Assembly (NCBI GenBank): GCA_031549725.1
Contig: JAVBPH010000046.1
Span: 75,617 to 139,616, forward strand
DNA length: 64,000 nt
Direction of reading: 5' to 3'
Origin: UBA937 sp031549725
GTDB lineage: Bacteria > Spirochaetota > Spirochaetia > Treponematales > Breznakiellaceae
The translations under genes and the position numbers were made by a program. Below, one piece after another: positions 16,566 to 25,280 of this stretch; the stretch's first letter is position 1, and each line of letters starts with the position of its first letter. Below the pieces are notes generated by a model. It ran no database searches, had not been told where the DNA came from, and saw nothing but the letters and a program-made list of their open reading frames with translations.

Positions 16566-17912
16566 TCAGTTTTCCAAACCGCCGGGATTCTGGGCATTGT
16601 GCAGATACTGAACCATGTTGGCCAAAACCCGGTTTTCCTGTTCATCAAAGGACAGGGTCTTTTTCTGATTTTTAGGGTCCGCCGCCAGGGGAAACTTGGA
16701 ATTGATGCGGATAAGCCAGGTATTATCATGTTTGCCCGCATAATTTTCCAGGGGATTCCGGATCAGGTTTGGCCGGCGCAAACCCGCGCATACCTCCACA
16801 AAGGCTGCGTTCTTTTCGCCGATGCTTGTTAAAAAAGACGAAAAATCGGTTTGTGTGGCCCCTTCTTTGGACGGGACCAGGGAAACGGTCTTGCAGCGGA
16901 AATGATTTGGGACCAGAAAATCACCGCAGGATGCACAATGGGGAATATCTTCGGGTCTTATTTCCTCTCCCCGGTCTATCCGGTTAAGCATGGGTTCGAT
17001 ATATTTCCAGGTCTCATACAGTTTTTCTTCGCAGGGAAAGGCACACTGCAGAAAAAGATAATTTCCATGGGGCCTGTAGACGATCTGCTGGGGCACCCCG
17101 GCCCGTTCAAACTGGGCATCCGCATCGGTGGAAAGAAAAAACCGGTGTTTGCCCTCGGTCAGGGCGATTAAATCCCGGTAGGAGTAGGCCGGAGGATTTT
17201 TGTAGAGCACATGCCAAAGATATTTGGCCCAGAACGTCCAAAACTGTACCGCATTGTTATCGAAAATTTGTGAGTAGAAATTTATCATATCATCAATAGT
17301 ATGCAGGCCTTTTTCATACAGCTTTGGGAAATACAGCTGGGCATCTTCCTTGTTGAAATGCCGTAAGGACGGATTCATGCCGGTGCCGGTACCTACCACA
17401 ATGTATTCCGCCTGCTGAATTTTCTGCACCGCCTCACGGATTCGCTGGTGAAAGCTGACGGTATGATTATCCTCGGTATTTGTGTGTTCGTAATATGCCA
17501 GGGGTTTAATGGGAAGCCCAATTTTTTCAGGTTTTGCCGGCGGGTTTTCCATCATGGCTTCATATTCGGCAATACATATGGTGATGGTCCTCAGGATTGG
17601 GGTGAGTTTGTACCCAATCTGGGTCAGGGAATAGACCACCTTCAAAATTGATTCGGGAAAGACTATCCGGGTAACCAGTTCATCCTGCTCCATATCATGG
17701 AGCGCGGCGGCCAACACTTTCTGGGAAATTCCGGATAAAGAACGCCTTAATTCCCCAAACCGCTTAGGGCCGCCGATCAGTTCCAGCATAATTTTCATTT
17801 TCCATCGTCCCCCCAGCAGTTCATTCATCTGCCAGATAGGATCGTTGGAGGGTTTTTTTTCTTCGGACAAAAGCCCAACCTCCGCCGGTGAATCAAGGTT
17901 ACTATAGATCAT
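16566..17912 (-). CDS. HxlR-family regulator fused to a sirtuin-M-like NAD-binding domain
   Basis: 448 residues. Residues 26-120 are an HxlR-type winged helix (LLGGRWKMKIMLELIGGPKRFGELRR, GISQKVLAAALHDMEQDELVTR). After a linker, residues 155-448 look like a class M sirtuin: GTGTGMNPSLRHF replaces the usual GAGxS NAD loop, STDADAQFERAG stands where TQNID is expected, PHGNYLFLQC carries a possible catalytic histidine (His282), and Cys290, Cys294, Cys326 and Cys329 form a zinc ribbon. Typical sirtuins remove acyl groups or transfer ADP-ribose using NAD. The altered loop makes either a modified enzyme or an NAD/ADP-ribose sensor possible. It is divergent from the BMP importer operon with 269 bp between, so I infer it controls it. 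Confidence 0.8.
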   Translation of the reverse strand: MIYSNLDSPAEVGLLSEEKKPSNDPIWQMNELLGGRWKMKIMLELIGGPKRFGELRRSLSGISQKVLAAALHDMEQDELVTRIVFPESILKVVYSLTQIGYKLTPILRTITICIAEYEAMMENPPAKPEKIGLPIKPLAYYEHTNTEDNHTVSFHQRIREAVQKIQQAEYIVVGTGTGMNPSLRHFNKEDAQLYFPKLYEKGLHTIDDMINFYSQIFDNNAVQFWTFWAKYLWHVLYKNPPAYSYRDLIALTEGKHRFFLSTDADAQFERAGVPQQIVYRPHGNYLFLQCAFPCEEKLYETWKYIEPMLNRIDRGEEIRPEDIPHCASCGDFLVPNHFRCKTVSLVPSKEGATQTDFSSFLTSIGEKNAAFVEVCAGLRRPNLIRNPLENYAGKHDNTWLIRINSKFPLAADPKNQKKTLSFDEQENRVLANMVQYLHNAQNPGGLEN

Positions 17913-18010
17913 AACAAATGCTTATGTATTATCTACTATAATAATGATAACTCCTATCCGGCCAATTGATAAGGTCTGAAAGGAATATTTGTTATATATA
18001 CTATACATTT

Positions 18011-18028
18011 GGTTACTTTTTGGTAACC
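18011..18028. promoter_or_regulatory. Inverted repeat in the HxlR-sirtuin/BMP intergenic region
   Basis: GGTTAC (18011-18016) and GTAACC (18023-18028) are 6-bp arms separated by six bases. Placed between divergent genes, it is a candidate operator for the HxlR protein. A TTGACT at 18056-18061 may be part of the importer promoter, but no good -10 box follows at the expected distance. Confidence 0.45.
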
Positions 18029-18077
18029 GTGCACAAAAAAGTATCTACTTTACAGTTGACTTTTTTAGACCCCATAC

Positions 18078-18114
18078 TAGGTAAGGTAAATTCCATGTTT
18101 GGTGTAATTACCTA
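18078..18114. promoter_or_regulatory. Second inverted repeat before the BMP gene
   Basis: TAGGTAA (18078-18084) and TTACCTA (18108-18114) are 7-bp arms, 23 bases apart, just upstream of the BMP gene. They share a GGTAA core with the 18011 repeat. Confidence 0.4.
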
Positions 18115-18181
18115 AAACATGTGCAGTATCCGGCGATATCCCCGGGACTGTAATAAAACGATAATGTATAAGGAGTGTGCG

Positions 18182-19234
18182 ATGAAAAAGACAATACTTT
18201 TTTCGGTAATCCTAGCGCTGATTTTTTCTTTAGCCGGTTTGATCGGCTGCAGTAAGGAAAAATCCCCAGCTTCAGGACAGGGTTCTGTCGCCCAGAGCAA
18301 GAAAGCCTGTTTTATAACCAACGGCGCCCTGGGTAATGATTTTATAAACCTAATTTGGAGTGGTTTTAAAGATCTGGAAAAGGACGGATGGGAAGTTAAG
18401 ATTATTGAAGCCACCGATGCATCCGAATATCCTGAAGACATCCGGGCAATGGCTGCTGAGGGATACAAGGTAATTATGTGCTGGAATGATGATGTGAACA
18501 CCGTAGCCCTGGACCTGGCGGACGAAATCGCCAAGATGTACCCGGATGTACACATGTTCCTGCTGGATACCTACCGTGCCCAGGACAAGGACAACTGTAC
18601 CGCTGTAGCGGTAGACCCCTATGAATCATCCTTTGTGGCCGGTTATGTGGCAGCCAAGATGACAAAAACCGGAACCATCGGGTGGATAGGCCATACCGAC
18701 GTACCTAAGGTTCGCCGTTTCCGGGACGGTTATGTGGTGGGCGCAAATTATGCCAATCCCAATGTTAAGGTAGTCAGTTCGTTCGTAGGCGCCTCCAGGG
18801 ATCCCACCAAGGGATATGAAGCGGGTACCGCATTAATCAAAAACAATCCCGTGGATATTATCTACCAGGCGTGTTATCTCTCCGGCACCGGTGTTATTGC
18901 TGCCTGTGCTGATGCGGGTATTAAGTGTATTGGTGTGGACGACTGGCAGGGCGGCATTGATCCTTGTGTTTTCTGGTCCGCCATAAAGCCCATCAACGTG
19001 GCTGTTAAGATCCTTGCAGAAGAATATGAGAAAGGCGCAAAGCTTGGCCACTTCATGAACTTTGACCTGGCTTCCGGCGGTACTGTTTACGATCAACGGG
19101 ACCTCCCCAATCTTCCCCCGGAACTGCAGAACGAAGTTAAGCAGCTCATTGCGGATATCCAGAGCGGTAAGGTGGATGTTTACAAGGGATACGAAAACTT
19201 CCGCATTGATAATTATATCAAAACAATTCGTTAA
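18182..19234 (+). CDS. BMP-family nucleoside-binding lipoprotein
   Basis: 350 residues. A signal sequence ending LAGLIGC gives a lipoprotein anchored by the cysteine. The mature chain has the basic-membrane-protein pattern: ITNGALGNDFINLIWSGF, DIRAMAAEGYKVIMCWN, and GYVAAKMTKTGTIGWIGHTDVPKVRRFRDGYVVGANYANPNVKV. In spirochaetes and Firmicutes such proteins (PnrA, BmpA, NupN relatives) bind purine nucleosides. It feeds the ATPase and two permeases that follow. ATG 18182 has AAGGAG about 7 bases upstream. The last residue before the stop is followed by two hairpins, probably giving this gene more product than the membrane genes. Confidence 0.9.
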   Translation: MKKTILFSVILALIFSLAGLIGCSKEKSPASGQGSVAQSKKACFITNGALGNDFINLIWSGFKDLEKDGWEVKIIEATDASEYPEDIRAMAAEGYKVIMCWNDDVNTVALDLADEIAKMYPDVHMFLLDTYRAQDKDNCTAVAVDPYESSFVAGYVAAKMTKTGTIGWIGHTDVPKVRRFRDGYVVGANYANPNVKVVSSFVGASRDPTKGYEAGTALIKNNPVDIIYQACYLSGTGVIAACADAGIKCIGVDDWQGGIDPCVFWSAIKPINVAVKILAEEYEKGAKLGHFMNFDLASGGTVYDQRDLPNLPPELQNEVKQLIADIQSGKVDVYKGYENFRIDNYIKTIR

Positions 19235-19277
19235 ATATATTGAGGGTCCTGCCTTTCATCAGACAGGACGGAGTTTG

Positions 19278-19318
19278 TTGCGGGTTCAGCAGTATGTAAC
19301 ATGCTGCTGAACCCGCAA
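19278..19318 (+). promoter_or_regulatory. Strong intercistronic hairpin between binding-protein and ATPase genes
   Basis: TTGCGGGTTCAGCAG (19278-19292) pairs perfectly with CTGCTGAACCCGCAA (19304-19318), with the stem extending by four more pairs to a 3-nt loop. A smaller hairpin, GTCCTG/CAGGAC, precedes it. It probably acts as an mRNA-stability or partial-termination element. Confidence 0.75.
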
Positions 19319-19339
19319 TGTGAATCACAGGATGTAAGT

Positions 19340-20869
19340 ATGGATGTTAACGAGTACGTGCTTGAACTGCACCACATCACCAAAAGTTTTGGCGCCCTTA
19401 CGGCAAACAACGATATTACCGTGCGCATTAAAAAAGGGAATGTTCATGCCATTATAGGTGAAAACGGGGCCGGCAAAAGTACTCTGATGAATATTATTAC
19501 CGATATATACAAGCCGGATAAGGGAGAAATTTATCTCAACGGCAAAAGGGTGGTGTTCAAGAATCCTATGGATGCAACCCGCCATGGTATCGGCATGGTG
19601 TACCAGGAATTTATGTTATTTGATGAACTGACGGTACTTGAAAATATCATCATGGGTTATGAGGAAAAAAAGTTTCAGCTTTTTCTGGATATGAAATCCA
19701 GCCGTCAGAAGGTAAAGGATATCTGTGAAAAATACAATTTCAACATTCCTTTAAATGCCCGGGTGAGCGGCCTGCCCGTGGCGGTGCTGCAGCAGGTGGA
19801 AATTGTCAAGGTCCTGTACCGGGGTGCGGATATTCTTATTCTGGATGAGCCCACCTCGGTGCTCACTCCCATAGGAATCCAGGGTTTGTTTGAAGCGATC
19901 CGGAACCTTAAGGCAATCGGAAAAACAATTATTATTATCACCCATAAGCTCAAGGAAGTTTTTGCTATTGCCGACCATATTACGGTTCTTAAAAACGGCA
20001 AGGTAAGCGGTGACGTTCTGCCGGATGAAGTGGATGAACACAAACTTGCCAGCCTGATGGTTGGCCGGGAGGTCATCCTGCAGGGACAAAAAGTGGAAAG
20101 CAAAATCGGTGATCCGGTTTTAGAAATACGGAACCTTACGGTGAATGACCAAAAGGGAATCACCCGGGTCAAAAATATCAGCCTGGAGGTCCGGGCCGGG
20201 GAGATTGTTGGAATCGCCGGAGTTGCCGGCAGTGGACAGCAGCAGCTTATTGAAGCAGCCATAGGTCTTGCAACTCCCGAACCGGGCGGCGATGTTCTTA
20301 TAAATGGTATGAGCGTGCTGGGCCATACCATAGGACAGCGGCGGGCCCTGGGCATCGGATATGTTCCGCAGAACAGAATGGTGGAAGGGGTGAACCCCAA
20401 GGGTTCCATCTGGGAAAATGCCATCATGGGCTATCATATTACCCATGGGTTTTCCAGTAAGGTTTTTTTAAAGCGCCCGGAAATCCGGGACTTTACCCAG
20501 CGGATTATAAAGGACTATGCGGTAAAGACCCAGGGAATAGATGAAAGGATAACCTCCCTCTCGGGCGGAAATATTCAAAAGCTGGTGGTAGGCCGGGAGT
20601 TTATACAAAACAATAAGATCCTCATTATTGAGGATCCTACCCGGGGAATTGACGTGGGGGCCATTGAATTTGTCTGGAAGAAAATTATTGATATTGCAGC
20701 CTCGGGGGTGGCGGTTCTGATGATCAGCCATGAATTGAATGAGGTTATGCAATTATCCGACAGGATATTAGTGATGTATGAAGGAAGCCTTTTTAATGCG
20801 GGCGTATACAATGAACTGGACGAAAATGCCATTGGACTTTTAATGACCGGCGGAGGAAGGGAGTCATGA
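19340..20869 (+). CDS. Nucleoside ABC transporter ATP-binding protein
   Basis: 509 residues with two ABC domains. Domain 1 has Walker A GENGAGKST and Walker B ILILDEPTSVLTP. Its signature region (SGLPVAVLQQVEIVK) lacks the canonical LSGGQ, as in NupO/YufO-type nucleoside importers. Domain 2 has GVAGSGQQQLIEA, LSGGNIQKLV and ILIIEDPTRGIDVG, with an ED pair in place of DE after Walker B. ATG 19340 is preferred to 19301, which lies inside the hairpin. Its stop overlaps the next start by four bases (ATGA), showing translational coupling. Confidence 0.9.
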   Translation: MDVNEYVLELHHITKSFGALTANNDITVRIKKGNVHAIIGENGAGKSTLMNIITDIYKPDKGEIYLNGKRVVFKNPMDATRHGIGMVYQEFMLFDELTVLENIIMGYEEKKFQLFLDMKSSRQKVKDICEKYNFNIPLNARVSGLPVAVLQQVEIVKVLYRGADILILDEPTSVLTPIGIQGLFEAIRNLKAIGKTIIIITHKLKEVFAIADHITVLKNGKVSGDVLPDEVDEHKLASLMVGREVILQGQKVESKIGDPVLEIRNLTVNDQKGITRVKNISLEVRAGEIVGIAGVAGSGQQQLIEAAIGLATPEPGGDVLINGMSVLGHTIGQRRALGIGYVPQNRMVEGVNPKGSIWENAIMGYHITHGFSSKVFLKRPEIRDFTQRIIKDYAVKTQGIDERITSLSGGNIQKLVVGREFIQNNKILIIEDPTRGIDVGAIEFVWKKIIDIAASGVAVLMISHELNEVMQLSDRILVMYEGSLFNAGVYNELDENAIGLLMTGGGRES

Positions 20870-21945
20870 AAATAGTAACCCGATTAAATGACGATCTTAA
20901 ATCAAATGCAATCCGGTATATTATTGCGCTGTTTGCCGTGGTGGTTGTCGGTTCAGTGCTTATTCTTCTGCAGGGTGAAAACCCCCAGAAAGCATTTATG
21001 CTGATTATGAAAGGATCCTTTGGAAGCATGGTTGCCCTGGGTAACACTATCCGGCATGCTACGCCATGTATTCTTGCGGGTATAGCCGCATCTGTTACCT
21101 TTAAGTGCGGAATCAATAACCTGGGTATTGAAGGACAGATATACTTTGGCGCACTGATTTCGGCGGTGGTGGGATCCTATCTTCAGCTTCCGCCGGTTAT
21201 CCATGTGATGTTTTGTCTGCTCTGCGGTATGATGGCAGGTCTGTTGTATGCATTGCTTCCCGCACTGCTTAAGCTCTTTTTTAATGTGAATGAATTGATT
21301 GTCAGCTTAATGTGCAACTATATAGCATTGCTCCTTACTGAATACATCACCATGTGGTGGGTAATGGGAGGAAGGGCAGCCCAGGGTTCATTCTCAATAC
21401 AAACGCCGCCTATACAGAAGACCGCGGTGTTGCCCAATTTGATTTTGGGGTCCTCCTCAAGCTGGGGATTTATTATCGCGCTGATTGTGGCAGCGTTTAT
21501 ATTTATTCTCTTCCGGTACACGATTAAGGGTTACGAACTTAAACAGGTCGGGGAAAATATCAAATTTGCCAAGGTCGGCGGCGTGAATGTTACCAAAACA
21601 TTCTTAAGCATTTTTCTGCTTTCCGGTGCAATTGCCGGGCTGGCAGGAGGCATAGAGACCACCGGTGCATACGGGCGTTTCACCGCACAGTTTGCACCCA
21701 ATATTGGCTGGAACGGAATTATGATTGCCCATATTTCGGCCCGGCATCCCCTGGCGGTGGTGGTGGTTTCATTGATCTGGGGCGCATTGAATGCGGGTGC
21801 CCTGAGTATGGAACGTACAACGTCTTTGAATAAACTTACCATTAATATTCTGCAGATGTTGTTTGTGCTTTTCGTATCCATTGATTATCGTGTTGTGATG
21901 AATCAGATTGTTTCATCCTTCCGGCACAAAAGGGAGGCAGCTTAA
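20866..21945 (+). CDS. Nucleoside ABC transporter permease 1
   Basis: 359 residues, about nine membrane segments. It shows the BPD_transp_2 pattern used by BMP-dependent systems: FKCGINNLGIEGQIYFGALISAVVG and FNVNELIVSLMCNYIALLLTEYI, plus GYELKQVGENIKFAKVGGVNVTKT in a cytoplasmic loop facing the ATPase. It pairs with the permease encoded directly after it. ATG overlaps the ATPase stop. Confidence 0.9.
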   Translation: MKIVTRLNDDLKSNAIRYIIALFAVVVVGSVLILLQGENPQKAFMLIMKGSFGSMVALGNTIRHATPCILAGIAASVTFKCGINNLGIEGQIYFGALISAVVGSYLQLPPVIHVMFCLLCGMMAGLLYALLPALLKLFFNVNELIVSLMCNYIALLLTEYITMWWVMGGRAAQGSFSIQTPPIQKTAVLPNLILGSSSSWGFIIALIVAAFIFILFRYTIKGYELKQVGENIKFAKVGGVNVTKTFLSIFLLSGAIAGLAGGIETTGAYGRFTAQFAPNIGWNGIMIAHISARHPLAVVVVSLIWGALNAGALSMERTTSLNKLTINILQMLFVLFVSIDYRVVMNQIVSSFRHKREAA

Positions 21946-21946
21946 T

Positions 21947-22897
21947 ATGGAAATTTTTCAAGCCATGGTGAGCTCCGTAGTATTTGCCGGAGCATTCCGT
22001 TTATCAACACCATTAATCATCGGTTCGGTGGGAGGTTGTTTTACCAACCGGGCAGGCACATTTACCCTGGCCTACGAATGTTTTATGCTTACCGCTGCAT
22101 TTTTTGCAACCTGGGGTAGTTATGCCACGGGTAATCCGTTGATTGGTTCTCTCTGGGCTATCCTGGCCGGTATTGTTATGGGAATTATCTTTGGCATCAT
22201 GGTGTTTCACTTTAAGGCTAATCCTCTTATCATCAGTATCGCCCTTAATTACGGAGCCTGGGCCATAACAACTTTTTTGCTGGTAACGGTTTTTAAAGTA
22301 CGCGGAGCTTTTATCAGCCCGGATATACACAGTTATCCTACAATAAATATTCCTTTTTTAAACAATGTTCCCTTCCTGGGGGATGTGTTCAACAACAAAA
22401 TCGGGCTTGTTTATTTTGCTTACCTGTTTATGTTTGCGGCATATATTATCATGTATAAAACACCCTACGGGCTTAGGCTTCGGGGAGTTGGTATGAATTC
22501 CCTGGCGGCACAAACCGCCGGAACCAATCTTCTCTTTGTTAAATGGAGCAGCTTGATAATCATGAGCGCCGCCTGCGGGCTTGCGGGATCCTATCTGCCC
22601 CTTTCAGGGATTTCACAATTTTCGGAAAACATGACCGCCGGCAGGGGGGCCATGTGTTTTGCGGCGGTGCTGGTTGGTCAGGGGAATCCGATCAAGACAG
22701 GACTTATTGCAATTTTATTTGCCTACACGGATGCTCTGTTTCTTACTCTGACTTCCTTTGACCTCCCTACACAGCTGTTGTCCTGTATTCCCTATGTGGT
22801 GGTCATCCTGGTTATGGTTGTGTCCAAGCTGAAGGGTTTCAGGCATCAGGGGCTTAGGGTATTCCAGCTTAAAAGAAATAACACACCCCGGCGCTGA
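21947..22897 (+). CDS. Nucleoside ABC transporter permease 2
   Basis: 316 residues with repeated hydrophobic segments, including RLSTPLIIGSVGGCFTNRAGTFTLAYECFM near the start and GLRLRGVGMNSLAAQTAGTN in a loop, matching the second permease of NupP/NupQ-type importers. ATG 21947 starts one base after the previous stop, with AGGGAGG upstream; the frame back to 21908 would overlap permease 1. It completes the four-component importer. Confidence 0.9.
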   Translation: MEIFQAMVSSVVFAGAFRLSTPLIIGSVGGCFTNRAGTFTLAYECFMLTAAFFATWGSYATGNPLIGSLWAILAGIVMGIIFGIMVFHFKANPLIISIALNYGAWAITTFLLVTVFKVRGAFISPDIHSYPTINIPFLNNVPFLGDVFNNKIGLVYFAYLFMFAAYIIMYKTPYGLRLRGVGMNSLAAQTAGTNLLFVKWSSLIIMSAACGLAGSYLPLSGISQFSENMTAGRGAMCFAAVLVGQGNPIKTGLIAILFAYTDALFLTLTSFDLPTQLLSCIPYVVVILVMVVSKLKGFRHQGLRVFQLKRNNTPRR

Positions 22898-22957
22898 TGC
22901 AGACTGTTTCGCCGGTTGAACTATAAAGATGAACAAGAATATGAAGGAGTGATGATA

Positions 22958-24016
22958 ATGACCAAGCGGCAAGATAAGATCCTGGGAGGATTATTGGGAG
23001 CGGCAATTGGAGACGCAATTGGGGCATCCACTGAAACCCGGACTATTGATTTAATACGCGGGCGATTTGGAGGTTTTGTAACTGACTTTGTGGAAAAACC
23101 CTCGGATAATCTTTCGCGGGGTACTGTCCCAGGATATGTAACCGATGATTTTTCTATTGCATATTATACGGCTTGTGAGATTATAGCATCGCAGTCACGT
23201 ATTACGGAGGATATCGCAAAAAAAGCACTGATAAAATGGTGGGATGACGGCGGTTACGTACAGTTTATCGGCCCCACCACCCGGGCATCTATTATGAACA
23301 TGAAGGGCAGCAACAGTGTGGATAAAAGTAATTCCTACAAACTGGAAGTCCCCCGGGTTCCTATTGCATGTGACAATGAAAAAGCCACCAACGGCGCAGG
23401 AATGAAAACCGGTTTGATTGGTTTGTTTAATCCCGGCGACATTGACCGGGCAATTGATGAAGCGATTGTTATGTCCCTTCCAACCCATAACAATACCATT
23501 GCCATTGCCGGCGGTACGGCGATAGCTGCAGCTGCAGCCAAGGCAATGCAGCCGAATACAAGTTATATGGAAGTAATCCAGGCGGGTATTTACGGAGCCG
23601 CCGAGGGATACAAAAGAGTTAAGGGAACCGTCAATGAGGTCTGCGGAGGCAATATAGAGCGGCGCATCAATTTTGCCGTGGAAATTGGCCTGCGTTACCA
23701 GAACGATTTTGAAAAAACCGTATATGAAGTTGCGGATACCGTCGGGTGCGGACTTTATGCTTATGAAGCTATTCCTGCGGTATTTGCCTTTATTGCAGCC
23801 TGTGAAGGCCGTTCCATGGATTCAATTTGTATGGGAATCAACTGTGGTGATGATACCGACACCATCGCCTGCATGATCGGATTTATTGTTGGGGCCTTGC
23901 ATGGAGCCCAGGTATTACCTGCCCGGCACCTCACACTTATCAATGAAAAAAACGGATTTAATCTTGTATCCTTAGCCAAAGATATCGATGCCTTGGTTGC
24001 CAAGCAGGAGGGGTAA
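22958..24016 (+). CDS. ADP-ribosylglycohydrolase-family protein, paralogue 1
   Basis: 352 residues. The family frame is intact: GLLGAAIGDAIGASTE with Glu26 near the start, GYVTDDFSIAYY with the metal-binding Thr62-Asp63-Asp64, and GDDTDTIACMIGFIVGA near the C-terminus. Such enzymes use two Mg2+ ions to cleave N- or O-glycosidic bonds of ADP-ribose; in a nucleoside-import operon a free ribosylated small molecule is an equally likely substrate. ATG 22958 is chosen because AAGGAG lies 8 bases upstream, whereas the ATG at 22952 is too close. Followed at 4 bases by a second family member. Confidence 0.88.
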   Translation: MTKRQDKILGGLLGAAIGDAIGASTETRTIDLIRGRFGGFVTDFVEKPSDNLSRGTVPGYVTDDFSIAYYTACEIIASQSRITEDIAKKALIKWWDDGGYVQFIGPTTRASIMNMKGSNSVDKSNSYKLEVPRVPIACDNEKATNGAGMKTGLIGLFNPGDIDRAIDEAIVMSLPTHNNTIAIAGGTAIAAAAAKAMQPNTSYMEVIQAGIYGAAEGYKRVKGTVNEVCGGNIERRINFAVEIGLRYQNDFEKTVYEVADTVGCGLYAYEAIPAVFAFIAACEGRSMDSICMGINCGDDTDTIACMIGFIVGALHGAQVLPARHLTLINEKNGFNLVSLAKDIDALVAKQEG

Positions 24017-24020
24017 AACA

Positions 24021-25055
24021 ATGGTAAAACACAATAAAATATACAACTGTCTGTTGGGAGCAGCAATTGGTGATGCCCTGGGGGCGCCTCTTAAGACAAG
24101 AACCCCTGCAATGATTCTGCAGGATTATGGTTCAGGTAATCTGGTATCTGATTTTGTTAAACCTCTCGATAATTCGGTGGTGTATGGCATGCCAATTGCC
24201 AGCGTGACCGATTCCTTTTCTTTGCCTTATACACTAGCATGTTACATCGCCGAATGCGGTGAAATAAATTCTGCAATAGTAGGGGACGCTTTAATTGCCT
24301 GGTCCGAATCGAAGCACACCAAAATTCACTTTGAAAAATTCTGCGACGGTGTGATCCGCAAGGGAATTGAGCGGTTAAAGGGGATCCCTGTAAATGATCC
24401 AAGGGAATATATTTTTTGCGAGAACAAGACATCCACCGCATCCGCAGCGGCCCGGGCATGGGTTTCTGCACTCTTTCATCCCGGTGATATGGACTTTGCA
24501 GTCCGGGATGCATATACCATTACACTGCCTACCCATAACAGCTGGCTTGCATTGACCGGTGCTGTTGCTGTTGCCGCGGCTGTCTCCGCGGCCATGATCC
24601 CGGGAGTTACCATGGATGTGGTTGTACAGACTGCTATTGATGCCGCTGAAAAGGGGTATGAAAAGGCAAAGCAGTTTGGCCGTCCTTCGGCGGGCGCCAA
24701 TGTGGCCCGGCGAATTTCCATGGCCGTTGAAATCGGTATAAAACTTGCATCCGACCCGGAGAAATGTATAGTGGAAATGACCGACCTTGTGGGAAATGGA
24801 ATTCATACCAACGAGACGGTTCCCGCTGCTTTTGGATATTTTGTGGCCGGCGGCGGTGATGCCATGCAGACCATTATTCTGGCTGCCAATGCCGGCGGAG
24901 ATTCCACCGATGCAGGGGTAATCGCGGGGGCACTGGCGGGTGCTTTTTCGAAGGGAACACCCTTTGAAGGGGCCTATGCGGAAAAGCTTAAGACCGCTAA
25001 TAGTTATCTGAATATTGGAGATCTGGCGCAGACTATCTCTGAAGTGGAAATATAA
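24021..25055 (+). CDS. ADP-ribosylglycohydrolase-family protein, paralogue 2 with altered metal site
   Basis: 344 residues, clearly homologous to paralogue 1 along its whole length. The N-terminus is CLLGAAIGDALGAPLKT, with lysine where paralogue 1 has the glutamate. The first metal motif is Thr63-Asp64-Ser65 instead of T-D-D, and the C-terminal motif reads GGDSTDAGVIAGALAGA. These changes suggest weakened or different catalysis, or a partner role in a heterodimer with paralogue 1. ATG 24021 has AGGAGGGG upstream. A strong AT-rich hairpin follows the stop, so this may be the last gene of the importer transcript. Confidence 0.85.
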   Translation: MVKHNKIYNCLLGAAIGDALGAPLKTRTPAMILQDYGSGNLVSDFVKPLDNSVVYGMPIASVTDSFSLPYTLACYIAECGEINSAIVGDALIAWSESKHTKIHFEKFCDGVIRKGIERLKGIPVNDPREYIFCENKTSTASAAARAWVSALFHPGDMDFAVRDAYTITLPTHNSWLALTGAVAVAAAVSAAMIPGVTMDVVVQTAIDAAEKGYEKAKQFGRPSAGANVARRISMAVEIGIKLASDPEKCIVEMTDLVGNGIHTNETVPAAFGYFVAGGGDAMQTIILAANAGGDSTDAGVIAGALAGAFSKGTPFEGAYAEKLKTANSYLNIGDLAQTISEVEI

Positions 25056-25077
25056 GGTACCTCCGGGTATCTGGGAG

Positions 25078-25121
25078 AAACTTTTTATTTCTTTGTCATA
25101 CAAAGAAATAAAAAGTTTTTC
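25078..25121 (+). terminator. 18-bp perfect hairpin after paralogue 2
   Basis: Bases 25078-25095 pair perfectly with 25101-25118 around a 5-nt loop (TCATA), ending in a short T run. It looks like a terminator separating the importer genes from the kinase, LarA and UxaA genes. Confidence 0.65.
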
Positions 25122-25131
25122 CATCGTACAT

Positions 25132-25271
25132 CTAAGGAAGCGCTGATTAAACTGGTCGCAATATGCGAGCAATCAGCGGTTCCCTTCGCAATTTTTTGTT
25201 GCACAAAGAATTGCCTATATTAAAGAATACACTGATTAATGCTCTCTGGGCATTAATCAGTGTTTCTCTAA
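25132..25271 (+). repeat. Family A triple-hairpin repeat, copy 2
   Basis: It aligns along its whole length with copy 1. Hairpin 3 reads ACACTGATTAATGC/GCATTAATCAGTGT: two base pairs differ from copy 1 and both are compensated. Its right edge supplies the TAAGGA ribosome-binding site of the PfkB kinase. Confidence 0.92.
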
Positions 25272-25280
25272 GGAAAACCT

